Shown: positions 19,951-32,344 of the stretch, in pieces | Layout of the letters: the number at the start of each line of letters is the position of its first letter | Position numbering within the stretch: position 1 is the stretch's first letter | Position numbers and translations under genes: made by a program | The notes under the pieces: model-generated | What the model saw: only the letters and a program-made list of their open reading frames with translations | Told to the model about the DNA's origin: nothing | Databases searched by the model: none | NCBI GenBank assembly: GCA_030407085.1 | Contig: CM059582.1 | Span: forward strand, 88,650,001-88,714,000 | Direction: 5' to 3' | Length of the DNA: 64,000 nt | Source of the DNA: Trichopria drosophilae | Taxonomy: Eukaryota; Arthropoda; Insecta; Hymenoptera; Diapriidae

Positions 19951-20934
19951 ATCCATAGGCGAGGGGGGATATGTCCAGAGGGCATTTAACCGATTAAATA
20001 GACATTGAACTACTGTAGTTAGTTTTTTTTATTAGGACGGCAATCAGATCGATTTCACTAATCATACCTTTGTCTCTCGGTGACACCCGCGAATTTATGA
20101 TCTTCGGCTACGGGCACCGAAAGGTGCAAGCGGGAATTGTTTTGTATTTCTGTTACGTTAGAGGTTATCGGGCCACTGTGTGGCAGGCTATGGACACCCG
20201 CTGTGGAGGTGTAACCCGGGGTTTTCTTTATATTTTATTTCGCAAAAGGGCTCTCGGCCCGTAGGGGCAACCCAAAATTATTTTTGTTATGAACCCGTGC
20301 CGCGCCGAATCCGGGAAATGAACTCTTCGTTTGATTATTCCGTATAGCTGTCGTTAAAGTGAAATCCGTGTTCGATAAAGTTCGTATTGGTAAAAATTCG
20401 CGTTTTGAATATGTAAGTACCGAAAGGAGGCACCTGGTATCTAATCCCGTGGCGCTGCGTTTAAATGAAGTACCCCGTCCTCGCCGGCTGCAATCGTTAT
20501 TTTTCGTTGTTTCGATCTTTAGTTATTGTCTATGCGCACGAATACCGCCCTCTTCCGTGCCGAGGGGATCTCGGGGCTGAGCATAGCAGGCACACCATCA
20601 CCTTGCGGCGCGCCTATAACTTCGGTATGCTTTGGCATGCCTGGCGCCCTTATTAACATCTTGCGCGTCGTAAGGTTTTGTGGCCCCAGGGATCAGGTGG
20701 GTTTTGTATTTCGGTTGCGGGCGGTTGCGAGCGGCGACGACGGAAAGGAATTTTGGGTTTATGTTTTTTTTGGGGGGGGGGGGGGTGGGTCACAGCAGAC
20801 TGTTATTGAAGTTCTGTAGTAAGCATTTAGTGCTAGGGAATCTCACTTTTTGACTTTATAAAGTTCAATGCAATGGGACTAGGGATATTCGAAAAATCGT
20901 TGAAGTTTCCAATTTCCAAACTTCTCTCAGTGTA

Positions 20935-22165
20935 TATATATATTCTAATAATTTCTTTCCTAACATGAATATTTGTTTTTGCCAATTTCTCAATTCCAAT
21001 TTTGCATTTACTTAAATGTTATTAAAAAATCAGTTCTTCCTAAAATTTAAAACTTATTCCTAAAATTTTCAATTACAACAAACGTTTTATTAATTCAGAA
21101 ATTTGTTAATACAACCTATTTATCTATAAACGTTTGGATTTTGCGAACATTTTTTTCCTATTTCTTATAAATATAGTAAACTAAATTTATTGTAGATTGT
21201 TATAAAAGGAAAAATCAGATTTGAACCATTTTTTTAACGAAATGATTATCAATTATTTATCACCTTTTCTAGTCGGGAATGAAATTGGACAATTTGTTGA
21301 TAAATAATTGACCATATATCCAGTCTTGTGCCAAACATGTGGTTTTTTAATAGGTTAATGAAAATCAGTACCTGAAACATAATGTACTAATTTTCGATAT
21401 CTTCATCGGTGTATTACAATAACATTAGTATAATATATTTATTTAATTAATTAATACGTAAAAGAATAATTTAAAAAAATATTGCTAAAATGTATAACTA
21501 ATTTAAATAAGATTTTATACTATATAGATATACTGATTTACAGAATGCTGTTATAGTGCAATCATATAAGTTTTGTAACGGGATACAAATATTATTGTCT
21601 TGCAGTATTGAAATATTTCAAAAAAGCAGTTAGTAATTTAGTACAATTTCATTGCAGAAGTAAAAAAACATCTTTTTATTTTAATATTACATTAATCGAG
21701 TATTACAAATATTTGTTTCCTAAATTTGTTTGCACGATAGTTTCGTTCACTCTGTATTCTGTAAAAGATGTTTCCATTGACCGTAAATGCAATATAAATC
21801 GTTGCCGTATATATAAATAAAGATACCGACCGATATTAGGAATTAGATGGAAGGTCTACATTATATTTGAAACATAAAAAAAATCAATTACAAGCTTATA
21901 TTAACTACAATAACTTTTTTAGATAAAATGTACGACTTGTAATTTTTGTATATTATTTCGGAAATTACAATAAAATATTGTACACTTATTTTTGTTAGTA
22001 TTTCAAAGAATTCGATTTTTACAAATGTCTTTCTGCAAAAACATATTGTTTAATGTTTGTAATTTTTTTTGACAATTCATTTTTGTAAATAAAATAACTA
22101 ATAGTAAATAAGTAAAAAATTGTTTACGTTACAAATGTTGAGTAAATGAACAATAAAAAAAAAAA
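20935..22165. other. AT-rich DNA, nothing recognised
   Basis: The sequence is strongly AT-rich, with long T and A runs. The only longer frames are short and have no recognisable motif. No inverted or tandem repeats of note were seen. Confidence 0.5.
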
Positions 22166-22166
22166 T

Positions 22167-22245
22167 CCCCGACATCGAAATCGAACTAAAAAATAACGCG
22201 TTGCGTTTCAACTCATGCGCTTGTACCACTTGACTACGACGAGTA
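22167..22245 (-). tRNA. tRNA-like sequence, probably a degenerate tRNA-Ser-type pseudogene or SINE head
   Basis: On the minus strand, an A box TAGTCAAGTGG (near 22225-22235) and a B box AGTTCGATTTC (near 22177-22187) are present, with an anticodon-loop candidate GTTGAAA that would give UGA (Ser). It ends in a run of eleven T at 22155-22165, a polymerase III stop. Arms outside the boxes pair poorly, and the variable region is an AT-rich filler, so this is not a functional tRNA. Confidence 0.4.
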
Positions 22246-22439
22246 TGCGCAATTTTAACTTTCGAAGTATCTGATAAAGTTCAACCCCCCGTCATTTGTT
22301 TAATATTTTCCTCTCGCTCTGCTCCCCTCCCAAGAGCCCACAAGCTTAGCCTTTCAATGCCGTGACAGTATTGAAGTATATGTACACACAAACACATACG
22401 TACATTTACCAACTTACAGAACTTAAAAATTTGTTTTTA

Positions 22440-23170
22440 CGTGGTTGGCAACATTTCGTATGTTTCTTGGCTGCCGGCCAGAAAAGGGGCGTGGCGTCAG
22501 AGTTCTGAGCACACCATGTATACTTCCTCCATAGCTTACGCCTCACTCCAACAGGAAACCTCTGAGAGCAAGGAGGGGGTATCAGCGGAGAGGGAGAGGA
22601 GATCGACGTGCGCTCTGTCGGAACGTGCTCGAAATGATTGTGTTGCGCTATAACAGCGCAATTCGTACTCCACGCGCCATCTGTGCGTCAGCGCCCGTAC
22701 CTAGTACGACTTTGTACCCGATACGTTACCGACCTCGCCACGGCGAGGATCAAAATTGAAATCCGCGGGCGTTTTCCAAGAAGTGAAGGCGCTGATTTCC
22801 ATTATCCGGCGTTAAACTCTCACTTCCTGGAAAGTGCCCGAGAAGATTTCCGCCGGAAATCTTTTAAAAAAAAAATAGAAATCTAGCGACCGTACATCCG
22901 TGCGCTACGCGAATGTGTCGCTCCGAAAATTTGAAGATTTTCGCCCGCTCTTCAAAACTCCATCGCGTTTTGAAGTGATCGATAATGATCGAGTGAGTTG
23001 CCTCACTATCCGCATTCGATCCTTTTTTATTGTAAATCGCGCCGCCAGTGAAAAAGTGAGTTGCGTAAAAAAAGGGAACAATTTTCTCGTCGCCACGTGC
23101 GAATCTTTCCGCCTTTACGCCAAAATCAGACATTTTGTTACGCGCTAATTTTATAATGTTCAGTGAATTT
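22440..23170. other. GC-richer island, possible promoter or untranslated exon
   Basis: Base composition and CpG frequency rise sharply against the AT-rich flanks. The stretch contains CGCGCCATCTGTGCG-type sequence near 22673-22686. Short overlapping frames exist on both strands but none has a recognisable domain, and opposing frames are equally open, which argues against a protein. This is the best place in the window to look for unique host sequence, such as a first exon, but that is a guess. Confidence 0.3.
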
Positions 23171-25763
23171 TTAATCATTAAAGCTGTTTGTGAGTGCTAA
23201 GAACTCCGTTTTATTTCAATTATGCAATTTTCCTGATCTAATAAACGCTACGGCGATAATCCTGGACCCGCAACCGCGTGCAGTGATTTAATATTAGTGC
23301 AAATCCTGCACCGAAAAACAGATTGCACAGCTACGAATACCGTAAAATATAAAAACGTGAGAAAGAATAGTTTCTCTGAACTGTTTGTTTGGGGACGTTT
23401 ACGTCAATGTTATATAATATATTGAACCTCTTTATGCGATGATTTATTTCGATATCGTAATTTTGTCCATAAAGTATGATAATTTTCTAGAATTTTTTAA
23501 TCTTACGATCGACTAGCCCGAGGTGTAAAAATAATTACAAACAAATATTTTCACGAAAAACCGTCAAATGCGATAAAATGTATCGTTTACAAATTGTTTC
23601 TTATTATCCGTATATTTATATGGTGGGTGACTCTTTATTGGTGATCCATTTGTGAACAGTCGATTATTAAGTCAATTCTAGGAATATGTTGTGTATGAAA
23701 AAATGTCGTGGCATCTACAGATTTCAAATTATTGAGCAACGAAGTCGAAGCATCGAAGGAGCAGAATAGCACTCGGGTTACAAAAATCATTGGAATCCAA
23801 TGTAAAATATGAGATTATGATTAGGTATTATGCAATACCTAAAACCATAAGAAAGTAAATTAAATCAGCTTAAATAAGATTTTTGCTATAGAACTAAAAC
23901 GGATCATCAAAAGATTTGTTAAATTATTCTGAGACTTTTTAAAATTGTCAGACAGTTAAGAGCCGTGAGAATTTAGAAAAGAAATTTGTAACGAACCAAA
24001 ATTACACAAATAGCGGTCTAGACCATTGAAAATAACTTTTCTTTTCCTCATTCGAATCACAAAATTTTAAAACTAAGGCGCAATTTATACGTTTAATTAA
24101 AATATGCTAGAGATAATAAGTTGTTTTCAAAATATTAAAATTGCTCAGTAAACAATCTAAATATTTAAAAATTAATTTAAATGTTTTTTTTTTTCAGAAT
24201 AACGAAATTTTCTGGTGCAGAAACTCTCAAAGACGGACGTAATTTAGATCAGTCAATTGCGGCGATAGTTAACGAAATATTTTCACTTTATTACATTTGT
24301 CAAATTCGTAATCTAGCAATAAAGCTATTTAACAATTAAGCTAGAATTTTATTTTTCAAATGTTTTTACACAATAAAAACCGTACCATAGTCGGAAAATA
24401 GTAAAATGGTTGGAACAGCAAAATAAAATCGATGATTTATTTCCTTTTATCCTAACTGATAGTTCGCTAATTTGTCTACTTTATAACTTTTAAACAATTA
24501 TCTATGACTCTTACCAAAAAATGGTCAACTGGCAGACCGTGCGATTTTAACACTTCAGAAACATTGAACATATAAAATACACCAGAGGTTAGCCGAGTAT
24601 TCCTTCTAAAAAGAAAAACTAATTCTTCCGTAATTTCCAAATAATTTGTCATCATTTGCAAAATAATAAATATTCGGATTTCTTCACGACCAGGAGTCAC
24701 TCAACACCCAATGAAAAAATTATAAATGTTTATAATTAAAAAAACTCAAAATAAATTAAGTCGAAAAAAAGGACGGAATTCATTTATATAGAGAACTAAA
24801 AAGGAATTGCAAAAGGGTTTCCCAATGTTGTCTTTTAGTTGTACTTCAAATAAAAGTTAAGAGATTTATTAAAATGATTGTGTAATATTGTACAATAACC
24901 AAATAAATAATCTGGTTCATTGCATAAGAAGTTAAAAAAGTTGTTAGTACGGGACGACTAAATAATTCAGAAATAATAATTCTAAATTTTGAGAAATAAT
25001 TTTCCTATTTCTTGACGACTAAGAATCACTATGTAAGATGTGAAAATTGCAACAAAATAAATAGAAACTAGTGTGGTCGTGAATCTTCGCTCACTTCGCT
25101 CGCTCAGAAACTTCGACTCTGTGGGGCGTCGGCTATTCCTTAATACTCGTTCGTTTACTAACAGCTTTCAGTTATAATATAAAATTATACCAATATATGG
25201 GGGTCCAATCATATTTAGGCCCAAGTGACTTTGATAGATATGTTACAACAATATAGTGTTTCTTATATGTATGAAAATTTGAAAAACTGCCGATTTTCAC
25301 CTCTTTAAGCTATTGTATGGGGTGGTAACGAAATGTAACCTTACATAACAAAAGAAAACATGTTTTCTACTATCTGTGATATGTTTTCTCCCATTTTTAC
25401 CTGTTTTTAAATGCCGAAACAATTTTTTTTTTCAGAAAAATCCGTAAAATAGCGATTTTTTGTAAATATTTTATTTTAGGGGTGGTCACACAACCCCTTC
25501 ATGATGAAAAATAACTTTATTATTTCGACATTTTGAAACGGAGTTTTTGTGGTTTCAGCTATCGCCAAGACCTCTTTCGCACCGAAAATACGATTCAAAC
25601 CAAAAAAATACCTTCAAAAATCGTGATTTTTTTTCAAATTGACAATTAGGGTAGGAAGGGGTGGTTTTTTCAAAATTTTCGATCCAAATTCGGAAAGGGC
25701 ACCCTCGCCTACATAGGTTCCGATTTTTTTAAGCATAAATAACAAAGTTGTCCCGGCTTAAAG
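23171..25763. other. AT-rich DNA with no recognised gene
   Basis: I found no supported frame. A short GC-richer direct repeat, CGCTCACTTCGCTCGCTC, is at 25088-25105. The part from 25200 to 25760 has longer open stretches in several frames but no motif I recognise; it leads into the protein fragment at 25764. Confidence 0.45.
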
Positions 25764-26030
25764 TTGACGGACAAAAACGGACAAATTGGGTCAATAAGGG
25801 TTAACTTCTTTCCAGACAATTTGGGACATTTTAGCGAGGAACATGGTGAACGATTTCATCAAGATATACGAGATATAGAAAGCAGATTTCAAGGCAGATG
25901 GAATGAAAACATGCTTGTTGACTTTTGTTGGTTACTTAAACGAGATGTAGAGGATTAGTGTAATTTTAGTAGAAAAGCTATCCGAAGATTATTTAAAGAA
26001 AAGAAGGTTCGATCTTCAAAAAGAAGCAAG
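25764..26030 (+). pseudogene. Fragment of a widespread uncharacterised transposon-associated protein
   Basis: A 64-codon frame carries VNFFPDNLGHFSEEHGERFH, then DIRDIESRFQGRW and LVDFCWLLKRD. From memory, this pattern (FFP..LG..SEEHGERFHQDI...YQG.W...ML.DYCW.LKRD) is found near the C-terminus of many uncharacterised insect and other invertebrate proteins that look transposon-derived. After the TAG the same frame continues with the expected basic tail (RRLFKEKK) up to about 26030. No upstream part of the protein is open, so this is a relic. Its biochemical role is unknown to me. Confidence 0.5.
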
Positions 26031-26904
26031 TGAATACGTGAAAGTTATGCAAACATGTAGCAATCCAATAAGTACAACGCAACGGATGTTTGTAATGTAT
26101 TTGTGTAATCAAGCACCCCGGAGGGGGCATATTTCTGTTACGCCCATGTCGTTGTCCCAGGGTAATGCAAAAAACAGATAACAAAAATTCTATATGACAA
26201 ACCTTCTTATAAAAGAATTTATTTCTTCCGTAATTTTCAACATTATTTTGAAAAAAAAAAAAAACTGAATCAGCTGCAAAATTTCAATTTCAAAAAGCTG
26301 ACTTAAATCAGCGTCCCCGAAACCCTGGAGTATATGAATGTATTTGAAAAATACTTGAAATGTATTTGAAAATCACATTGAAAAATCAGACGTACGAGAG
26401 TAGCCGTACATTTCAATTTATGTAAGAATATAGGAATACATGAATGGATTTTTTACCCGCCATTTTAAATTCCAAATCATTAATTCATGACTTTCATTGT
26501 TCCAGCTATTTACCTTTACTATAAATTTTAATGTCACTAAAATACATGGATGAAAAATAATTCGATGGCTTTGCAATAACTTATTTGCCTTCTACATTTC
26601 CAGAAAAACTAAAGTTTGAAACTCGTGTATTTAAGTGAAAACAAAATCGTACATGTCCGAAAAAAATTAAATGACGAGGCATAGTTAGTACTAAATGATA
26701 CAAATAATAGATATGCTTAAAAAAGACTAAAATAGGCCATTTTGGGCATTCAACACTCAAATATCACAAAAACGTGACGTGATGGAGCTTTTTAACTTTC
26801 ATATTCGGATTCAGCGACCCAAAATCTATAAGATGCACCTAGTGTATTTCCAGTAATTGAACAACTTTTTTGGGGGGACCTGTGTTATCATTGTTTAGAA
26901 CCAT
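26031..26904. other. AT-rich DNA with degenerate ATGGCGG-family remnants
   Basis: Around 26290-26340 (GACTTAAATCAGCGTCCCCG) and 26450-26480 (GCCATTTTAAATTCC) there are decayed pieces of the repeat seen at 47.7-51.8 kb and 63.2-64 kb. Otherwise nothing is recognised. Confidence 0.4.
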
Positions 26905-28206
26905 TTCTGTAAAAGGGTATAACTTGTGCAGGAAATTGTTTATAAAGTTAAAATTTATGAATCACTTGAAAAATACTGTGGGAAATATAGAAAATATCGT
27001 TTTGAAACAATTTGCGACTGGAATCATTCTTCAAATTATAATTGAACCCCTGGCGATCAAAAGGAGTTACGCGCGAAACGCCGGAGAATTTGTTGGCCCC
27101 TCGGCTCGTAATTTTTTTACTTTCGAATTTTAAAGTTTTCATTAGATATCTTAATAGGAAAATTAATTTCGCGAATTTTTTTGTAAAATAAAAAATTTCT
27201 ATCCCTCTTCGTTTTTAATATAATCGCAAAAAACGAAATTATTTGAAATATAAAATAACTTAATTATTTTGTCTTTAACTCTTCATATCTTTTACAATAA
27301 TTGGAATTTTTTAATGAAATTTTTAGGGAATATGCACTATTTTATCTATAAACTAACGTATTTTTCTAAATGATGGTTAGTTATTACGGTAATTTTTTAA
27401 AAATTGGTTTTTGTTTTACTGCACAAAATTGATATTGAAAGCTTCAAACACTTCGGGAGTCGAGGGAATTTCAATAGATCAAAATTTCCTTCGCACCGAA
27501 AATTCAAGGAAGGTTCAAAGAAGTTTTTTGTAAAGTTATAGACTAATCTGACTTGTAGTTTTCAAGTAACAATTGAAAGTTGTAATGCTCGAATATTCGT
27601 GAAAGAGACGACGCGACGCGAATAACACATGTATGAAATTGGGTTATAAATTTTAAATTTTATAAAGACTTCAAAAATACTGTTGAAAATAAGGAAAATA
27701 TCGTTTGGAAGCCATTCGCGACTCGAATCATTATTTATTATAAAGGTTTTTTGTGAAAGGCATATAATTTGTGCAGGAAATTGTTTGTAAAAATAAACTT
27801 TTGCAAATGCTTCATAAATACCCTTGGAAATAAGGAAAATATCGTTTTGAAACAATTCGCCACTGGAATCATTTTTGAAATTCTTTATTATTTATAAAGA
27901 TTTCTGTAAAAGGCAAATAACGTGTTTAGGAAATTGTTTATAAATTTCAAATTTTATAAATACTTAAAAAATATTGTTGGAAATAATGAAAATATCGTTT
28001 GGAATCCATTCGCGACTTAAATCATTGTTTATTATAACGATTTCTGTAAAAGGCATATAACATGAATTCGAAATTGTTTATAAATTTTAAATTTTATAAA
28101 GACTTCAAAAATACTGTTGGAAATAAGGAAAATATCGTTTGGAATCCATTCGCGACTTGAATCATTGTTTATTATAACGATTTCTGTAAAAGACATATAA
28201 CATGAG
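26905..28206. repeat. ~148-bp satellite, left block
   Basis: Units share GTTGGAAATAAGGAAAATAT followed by CGTTT and ATTCGCGACT, and recur from about 27630 to 28201. One isolated unit lies at 26905-27050, and non-satellite sequence at about 27055-27600 separates it. The array is cut at 28206 by the BEL element and resumes at 56846 in the same orientation. Confidence 0.85.
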
Positions 28207-28511
28207 TGTTTAATATTGAGCCTGTTAACGTGTCTTAAATTTGAATTAAATATTGTTGTTGTGGTGTCGTCTCGGTTGGATCACGTGATTTATGTAAGCA
28301 ACGTGTAACGTCGCAAATCTGGAACTGTATAGACGCACTTGGGTCGTCGGTCTAGTCACGAGGCCGATGCTTCTAAGTTAGAAATTAAGTATTATCATTT
28401 ATAATTATTTTATAATTCAAAAAACATTACGCGACCGTCCAACTGCAAACTATTCATCGAGATTGTGGAGACGGTCAGATAATAATTCAAAATCATCTAG
28501 GATTTTGAACA
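28207..28511 (+). repeat. 5' LTR of the plus-strand BEL element (305 bp)
   Basis: It starts TGTTTAATATT right after the ATGAG duplication and ends GATTTTGAACA, followed by a primer site. The last ~33 bases recur at 56806-56840, with a few differences, next to the second ATGAG. Confidence 0.75.
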
Positions 28512-28512
28512 T

Positions 28513-28530
28513 TGGTCCTATCGAACCGGA
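28513..28530 (+). promoter_or_regulatory. Primer binding site, decayed tRNA-Tyr type
   Basis: TGGTCCTATCGAACCGGA differs at only two positions from the tRNA-Tyr-type site of the minus-strand BEL element (4574-4591) and sits one base after the LTR. Confidence 0.65.
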
Positions 28531-28925
28531 TTTTTTCTTCTGGAAATAAAAATCTACATCAACAAGAATTTCGCTGTTGAAGGAATTTCACAATCTGTTC
28601 ACGCTGAAGTATTCCAAGATCATTGCGCATAATTCTACAATTAATTCGCAAGGAAGTTGCATCGACCATCAAAGAAGCAATTTTGGATCTGCTGAGTTTT
28701 TGAACGAGTACGGTATCGGCAGTGATTCGGTAAACTGATTAATTTCTATCGATTTTCATAACTTAGTTCTCATCATTTCTATGAAAATTTCAATCCACTG
28801 TGTGAGCAACTTGAAATTTATTTTACTTTAGAGTAATTTAATTTTTTCCCTTTTTCGATTTTACATTTTTTCAAGTGAAATCATCTATATCTTGATACCG
28901 GGTTGATAAAAGTAAAAGTAATATA

Positions 28926-29225
28926 TTGTTTACAATGGAGATGAATGATTTAAAACAGAAGCGTGCAGGAATAAAATCGCGGTTGACAAGGTTTATTTCG
29001 TTTTTAAAAGATTTGACAACAGATTCACCTATTATTTTGCAATTATGCCTGCGCCTTGAACAAATAAAGATAATTTTAGCGGAATATTATAAAATTAATG
29101 AAAAAATGCAAGTATTGGAAACAAATTTCGATGATATTGATAAGGATTGCGAGGAATTTAAGTATCGTTATTACGAAGCGGTTTCGAAAGCGAAAAGATT
29201 ATTGGTTCCAGTTATTTCGTCGTAA
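28926..29225 (+). pseudogene. gag: BEL/Pao gag, N-terminal fragment
   Basis: This 99-codon frame reads MEMNDLKQKRAGIKSRLTRF and then a helical, charged segment. It aligns by eye with the gag N-terminus at 3994 on the opposite strand (LRKKRGTLKSSLTRFMTFL). It stops at 29223-29225, and 12 bases later the LINE insertion begins. The rest of gag resumes at 33236. A leader of about 415 bases separates it from the LTR. As it stands it encodes only the first fifth of gag and cannot make particles. Confidence 0.75.
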
Positions 29226-29237
29226 TTGAATGTAAAT

Positions 29238-29933
29238 TTTTGTGTCAGAATTGACGCTGTCAACAATAAAATTGATGACGCTAATTTGGAAAGAAGAACT
29301 GACACCACGCAATTGCTAAATGCGTTTTCCTCTTTTAAGACGGAGGTAATCGAGGAAATTTCGGGCCTTAAAGAAGACTTACCAAAAAAAAAAGAACAAA
29401 TTCGTCAGTTAACGATGCGGCTGGAGAAGCAAGATAAGGAGTGAAGAAAAAAAAACCTAATCATAAAAGGCCTTCAGTCTTCTGGTGACACTTCCGCCGC
29501 GGTAGAACAATTTCTCCAATCTACCTTCAACCTGGAGAATGTAGTTGACGTTGCGTATGTCATAAAAAAACAACCACCTACCATCATGGTTGAACTAACG
29601 TCAGCCCGTGCCAGAGCTCAGATACTGGCCAACAAACGCTCGTCTCTTGGCAAGAATAGCAATATTTTTATCACGGGCGACCAAACTAAACACGAGGAGA
29701 AGATAGCCGTTCATGCCCGTCAACTGGCCAGGCAAGCAATAAAAGAGGGCAAAAAGGTGGAGAGAAGACATCTTCGGGTTCAGGTGGATGGTGTATGGCA
29801 TGCCTGGTCTGAAGAGCAAGGCGCTTTTAGATGCGTGAATACGGCACCTTTTACAAAACAGGTTGCTTCATCGTCATCCAATGAACCTTCAGTACGCAGC
29901 GATCCAAAAAACGGCCGCCTACCGTCCCTGTAA
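29238..29933 (+). pseudogene. LINE ORF1 remnant (coiled coil and RRM-like region)
   Basis: Two frames together cover ORF1. The first (to 29444) has a heptad-like segment ending in LTMRLEKQDKE. After a stop (29442-29444) and a frame change, the reading continues through GLQSSGDTS-type sequence near 29475 to the open frame 29586-29933 (MVELTSARARAQILANKR, then a basic helix HARQLARQAIKEGKK). This layout of a coiled coil followed by an RRM-like core and a basic C-terminus matches LINE ORF1 RNA chaperones and the ORF1 at 12890-13942. The true start is missing because the element is 5'-truncated. Confidence 0.65.
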
Positions 29934-29998
29934 GCAGGGTTAGGGGCGGTTGCCGTGCCACCGTAAACCTTGCTCTTCGACTCGTTCCTCGATCACTC

Positions 29999-32302
29999 GT
30001 GTCGCCACCGCCGCCGTCAAGGTCAACTAGGGATGATGGACATTTAATGGCGGCAAAGGCCCAGAAAACTTCGGTCTTGTTCTGGAATATTCATGGTCCG
30101 CAGAATCTTTCCCTAATCGACACAGCTGCTGCCAACATTGCCTGTATCTGCGAGACCTGGAGACACGACGACGTAACATTGCCGCAATTCCAGGACCACA
30201 TCTTCATCAACTCGCCAGCATCGCGGGAGGGCTCCAGGGGTAGGTACAGTGGTGGTCTACTTACGATTATACCGTCGCAGGGCTCACCTGAGTCTCTTGA
30301 GGTCACCCCCAATTGGATTTTTTCTCTGGTTAAAACTGCTCCATTGTATGTTATTATCGGTTCGTTCTATCTCGCTCCTACCACAAACCTCTCACTCCTC
30401 CTTGACTTATTGCAATCCACCATAGATAAACTCCTTATCTCCTATCCCACAGCTTTTTTTATACTTGGCGGTGACTTCAACTCTCGGGTGGGGTCTCTCG
30501 ATCTCGAACGGGTCTTCGCCGATCTTTTCGATGGTTCGCTTCTCGCTCGCGACAGATGTTCTCGTGATATTACGTATAATGACCGTGGCGTCCTATTGTA
30601 CAATTTTATGAACAACAATAACCTAGTACTTTTAAACGGGCGTGCGAGTTCAGATTCTCCGGCCAACTTTACTTTTTTAAATGAGCGAGGTCGTAGCACG
30701 ATAGACTTGGTCTGGATCACCGGTTCTCACCTTCCCTTTGTGAGTAATCTTGAAATTGGAACAATTCCCGGGGGCTCAGACCACCTGTCCGTCGTTATAA
30801 GTCTGGATGTATCTATTTTAGGATATGAGATTTCGCCGCCCTTGACGGGTCGAGGAGGAGGACGGAGGCTCTTCATAAATCCGGAAGGATCCCGCATTTT
30901 TAAAGAAGCATTATCTAGCAGCAGCCCGCCTGCTGCAGATTTTGTCAACCAGCCTTTTGATACGATCCTCCCCCTTATCTCCTCGGCCCTGTCGGAGGTA
31001 GCTACAACCGCCGGACTTTTGCGAGTTTCGTACGTCACTCGCCAATCCTCGCGTCAAAACATGCCGTGGTTTAATGGAGATTGCCAGCAAGCACGGCAAG
31101 CAATGAACCTGGCTCTTACCGCACTACGCACCAGTTTCTCTCTACAATCGGAATTCGAATATCTGGCTGCTAAAAAGCGATACATTTCGGTTATCGCGAA
31201 ATCAAAAAAGCTTCACGCTGCAAAAATTACCGACAAGTTTGCTGCGGTAAAGGATGCCAGCACGTTCTGGTCTACGATCCGCACCATCATACGTGCTCCA
31301 AAGAGAACCCCGGAAATCTCCATTGAATCGTGGAATGCGCACCTGTCAACTCTTTATTCGATTATTTGTATCTCCGCGGTTACTTTCTTTGGCACTTATG
31401 ACAGCGTACTTGATTCCCCCATTACGGAACAGGAATTCCTGAGGAGCTTGGGCAAGCTGAAAGTTTGGTGGATCCCCCACGATCTTCTGTGGCAAAAGCT
31501 CTACAGCCTCGGTCTAAGTGCCAAAATGATTAGATTTTTAAAGGCTATGTACTCGAACGCATTGGTCTTCACCACGAATGCGGGGACTGTCTCGGAACAC
31601 TTTCGAGTTTCTATCGGTGTACTGCAAGGAGAAATTATTAGCCCTCTCCTTTTTATTCTCTTTCTTGCCGACATGCCGGATTATTTTCGTACACGAGGGG
31701 TGAGAGGTATCGACATCACGCGGACGTACGACCTTCTGATGTTGCTTTTTGCCGACGACCTGACGATTTTTGCCTACTCTCCGGTGGACTTAAAGGCAAA
31801 GCTCCGTATTCTAGAGGAATACTGCCTCCAAAACTCACTTACTGTCAATACTGATAAAACTAAAATAGTCATTTTCAGAAAAGGTGGAGGCCTTGACGCG
31901 GCCTCAAGATATTTTACATATGCAGGGAATCCGGTTGAGATAGTCCCCGTTTACAGATATCTAGGCATAATCGTCTCGTCGTCGGCAAGGGGTCGCAGGG
32001 CTGCCGAGGACGCCATATTGAGGACGCAACAGGCGTCTGCCTCTGTCCTCGCGCTGGTGGCCTCGGTGAAGGCGGATGCGTGGGCAGGTATCCTGAAAGT
32101 ATATCAGGCGATGATCATCTCGGTGTTGCTCTATGCCGCCCCATTTTGGGCCCTTCAATACTTTGAGCATCTTGAAGCAATACAGATTGAATTCTTCAAG
32201 CGTGTTTTCCGTTTGCCTAGAGCGACTCCGTCTTATTTGGTTCGTCTGGAGCTCGGTCTCTACCCTCTATCTGTCGAGATCACAAAACGAGCGATGTTAT
32301 AA
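29999..32302 (+). pseudogene. LINE ORF2: endonuclease and partial reverse transcriptase (767 codons)
   Basis: Residues about 25-260 form the AP-type endonuclease (LFWNIHG near 28, ICETWRHDD near 50, LGGDFNSRVG near 157, GGSDHLSV near 258). The RT part begins only after an abrupt join near residue 490, where the N-terminal RT blocks expected between FLRSLGKLK and HDLLWQKLYSLGL are absent. The later blocks GVLQGEIISPLLFILF, LLFADDLTIFA near 580 and YRYLGIIVS are present. The frame stays open through the deletion, so it looks like an intact gene but lacks about 100 residues of the RT fingers and palm. It could not prime synthesis. It ends at TAA 32300-32302, and the C-terminal zinc domain follows in another frame. 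Confidence 0.85.
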
Positions 32303-32344
32303 ATTTTACGACTGCTAAAGCAGCCTTCGGATAATCTCCCCCGT

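Larger units (their letters stand above)
15915..20932. mobile_element. TA-flanked 5-kb element with Tc1/mariner-like ends, no visible transposase
   Basis: The left end CACTGAGAGAAGTTTGG and the right end CCAAACTTCTCTCAGTG are exact inverses over 17 bases, with further similarity (ACTTCAACATTTTTG against ACTTCAACGATTTTTC). TA flanks both sides (15913-15914 and 20933-20934). This fits a TA-targeting transposon. No transposase frame is present, and the interior is a patchwork: fold-back sequences at 16070-17330, a GC-rich segment at 18040-18540, a minisatellite at 18570-19950 and a GC-richer segment at 20060-20820 ending in a run of 14 G. The MITE at 33402 has related ends (CACAGAGAGAA). Confidence 0.6.

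Noticed and set aside
22441..23178. Several 62-104 codon frames on both strands
   Set aside because: No recognisable domain and overlapping opposite frames; kept only as a GC-rich island of unknown role.
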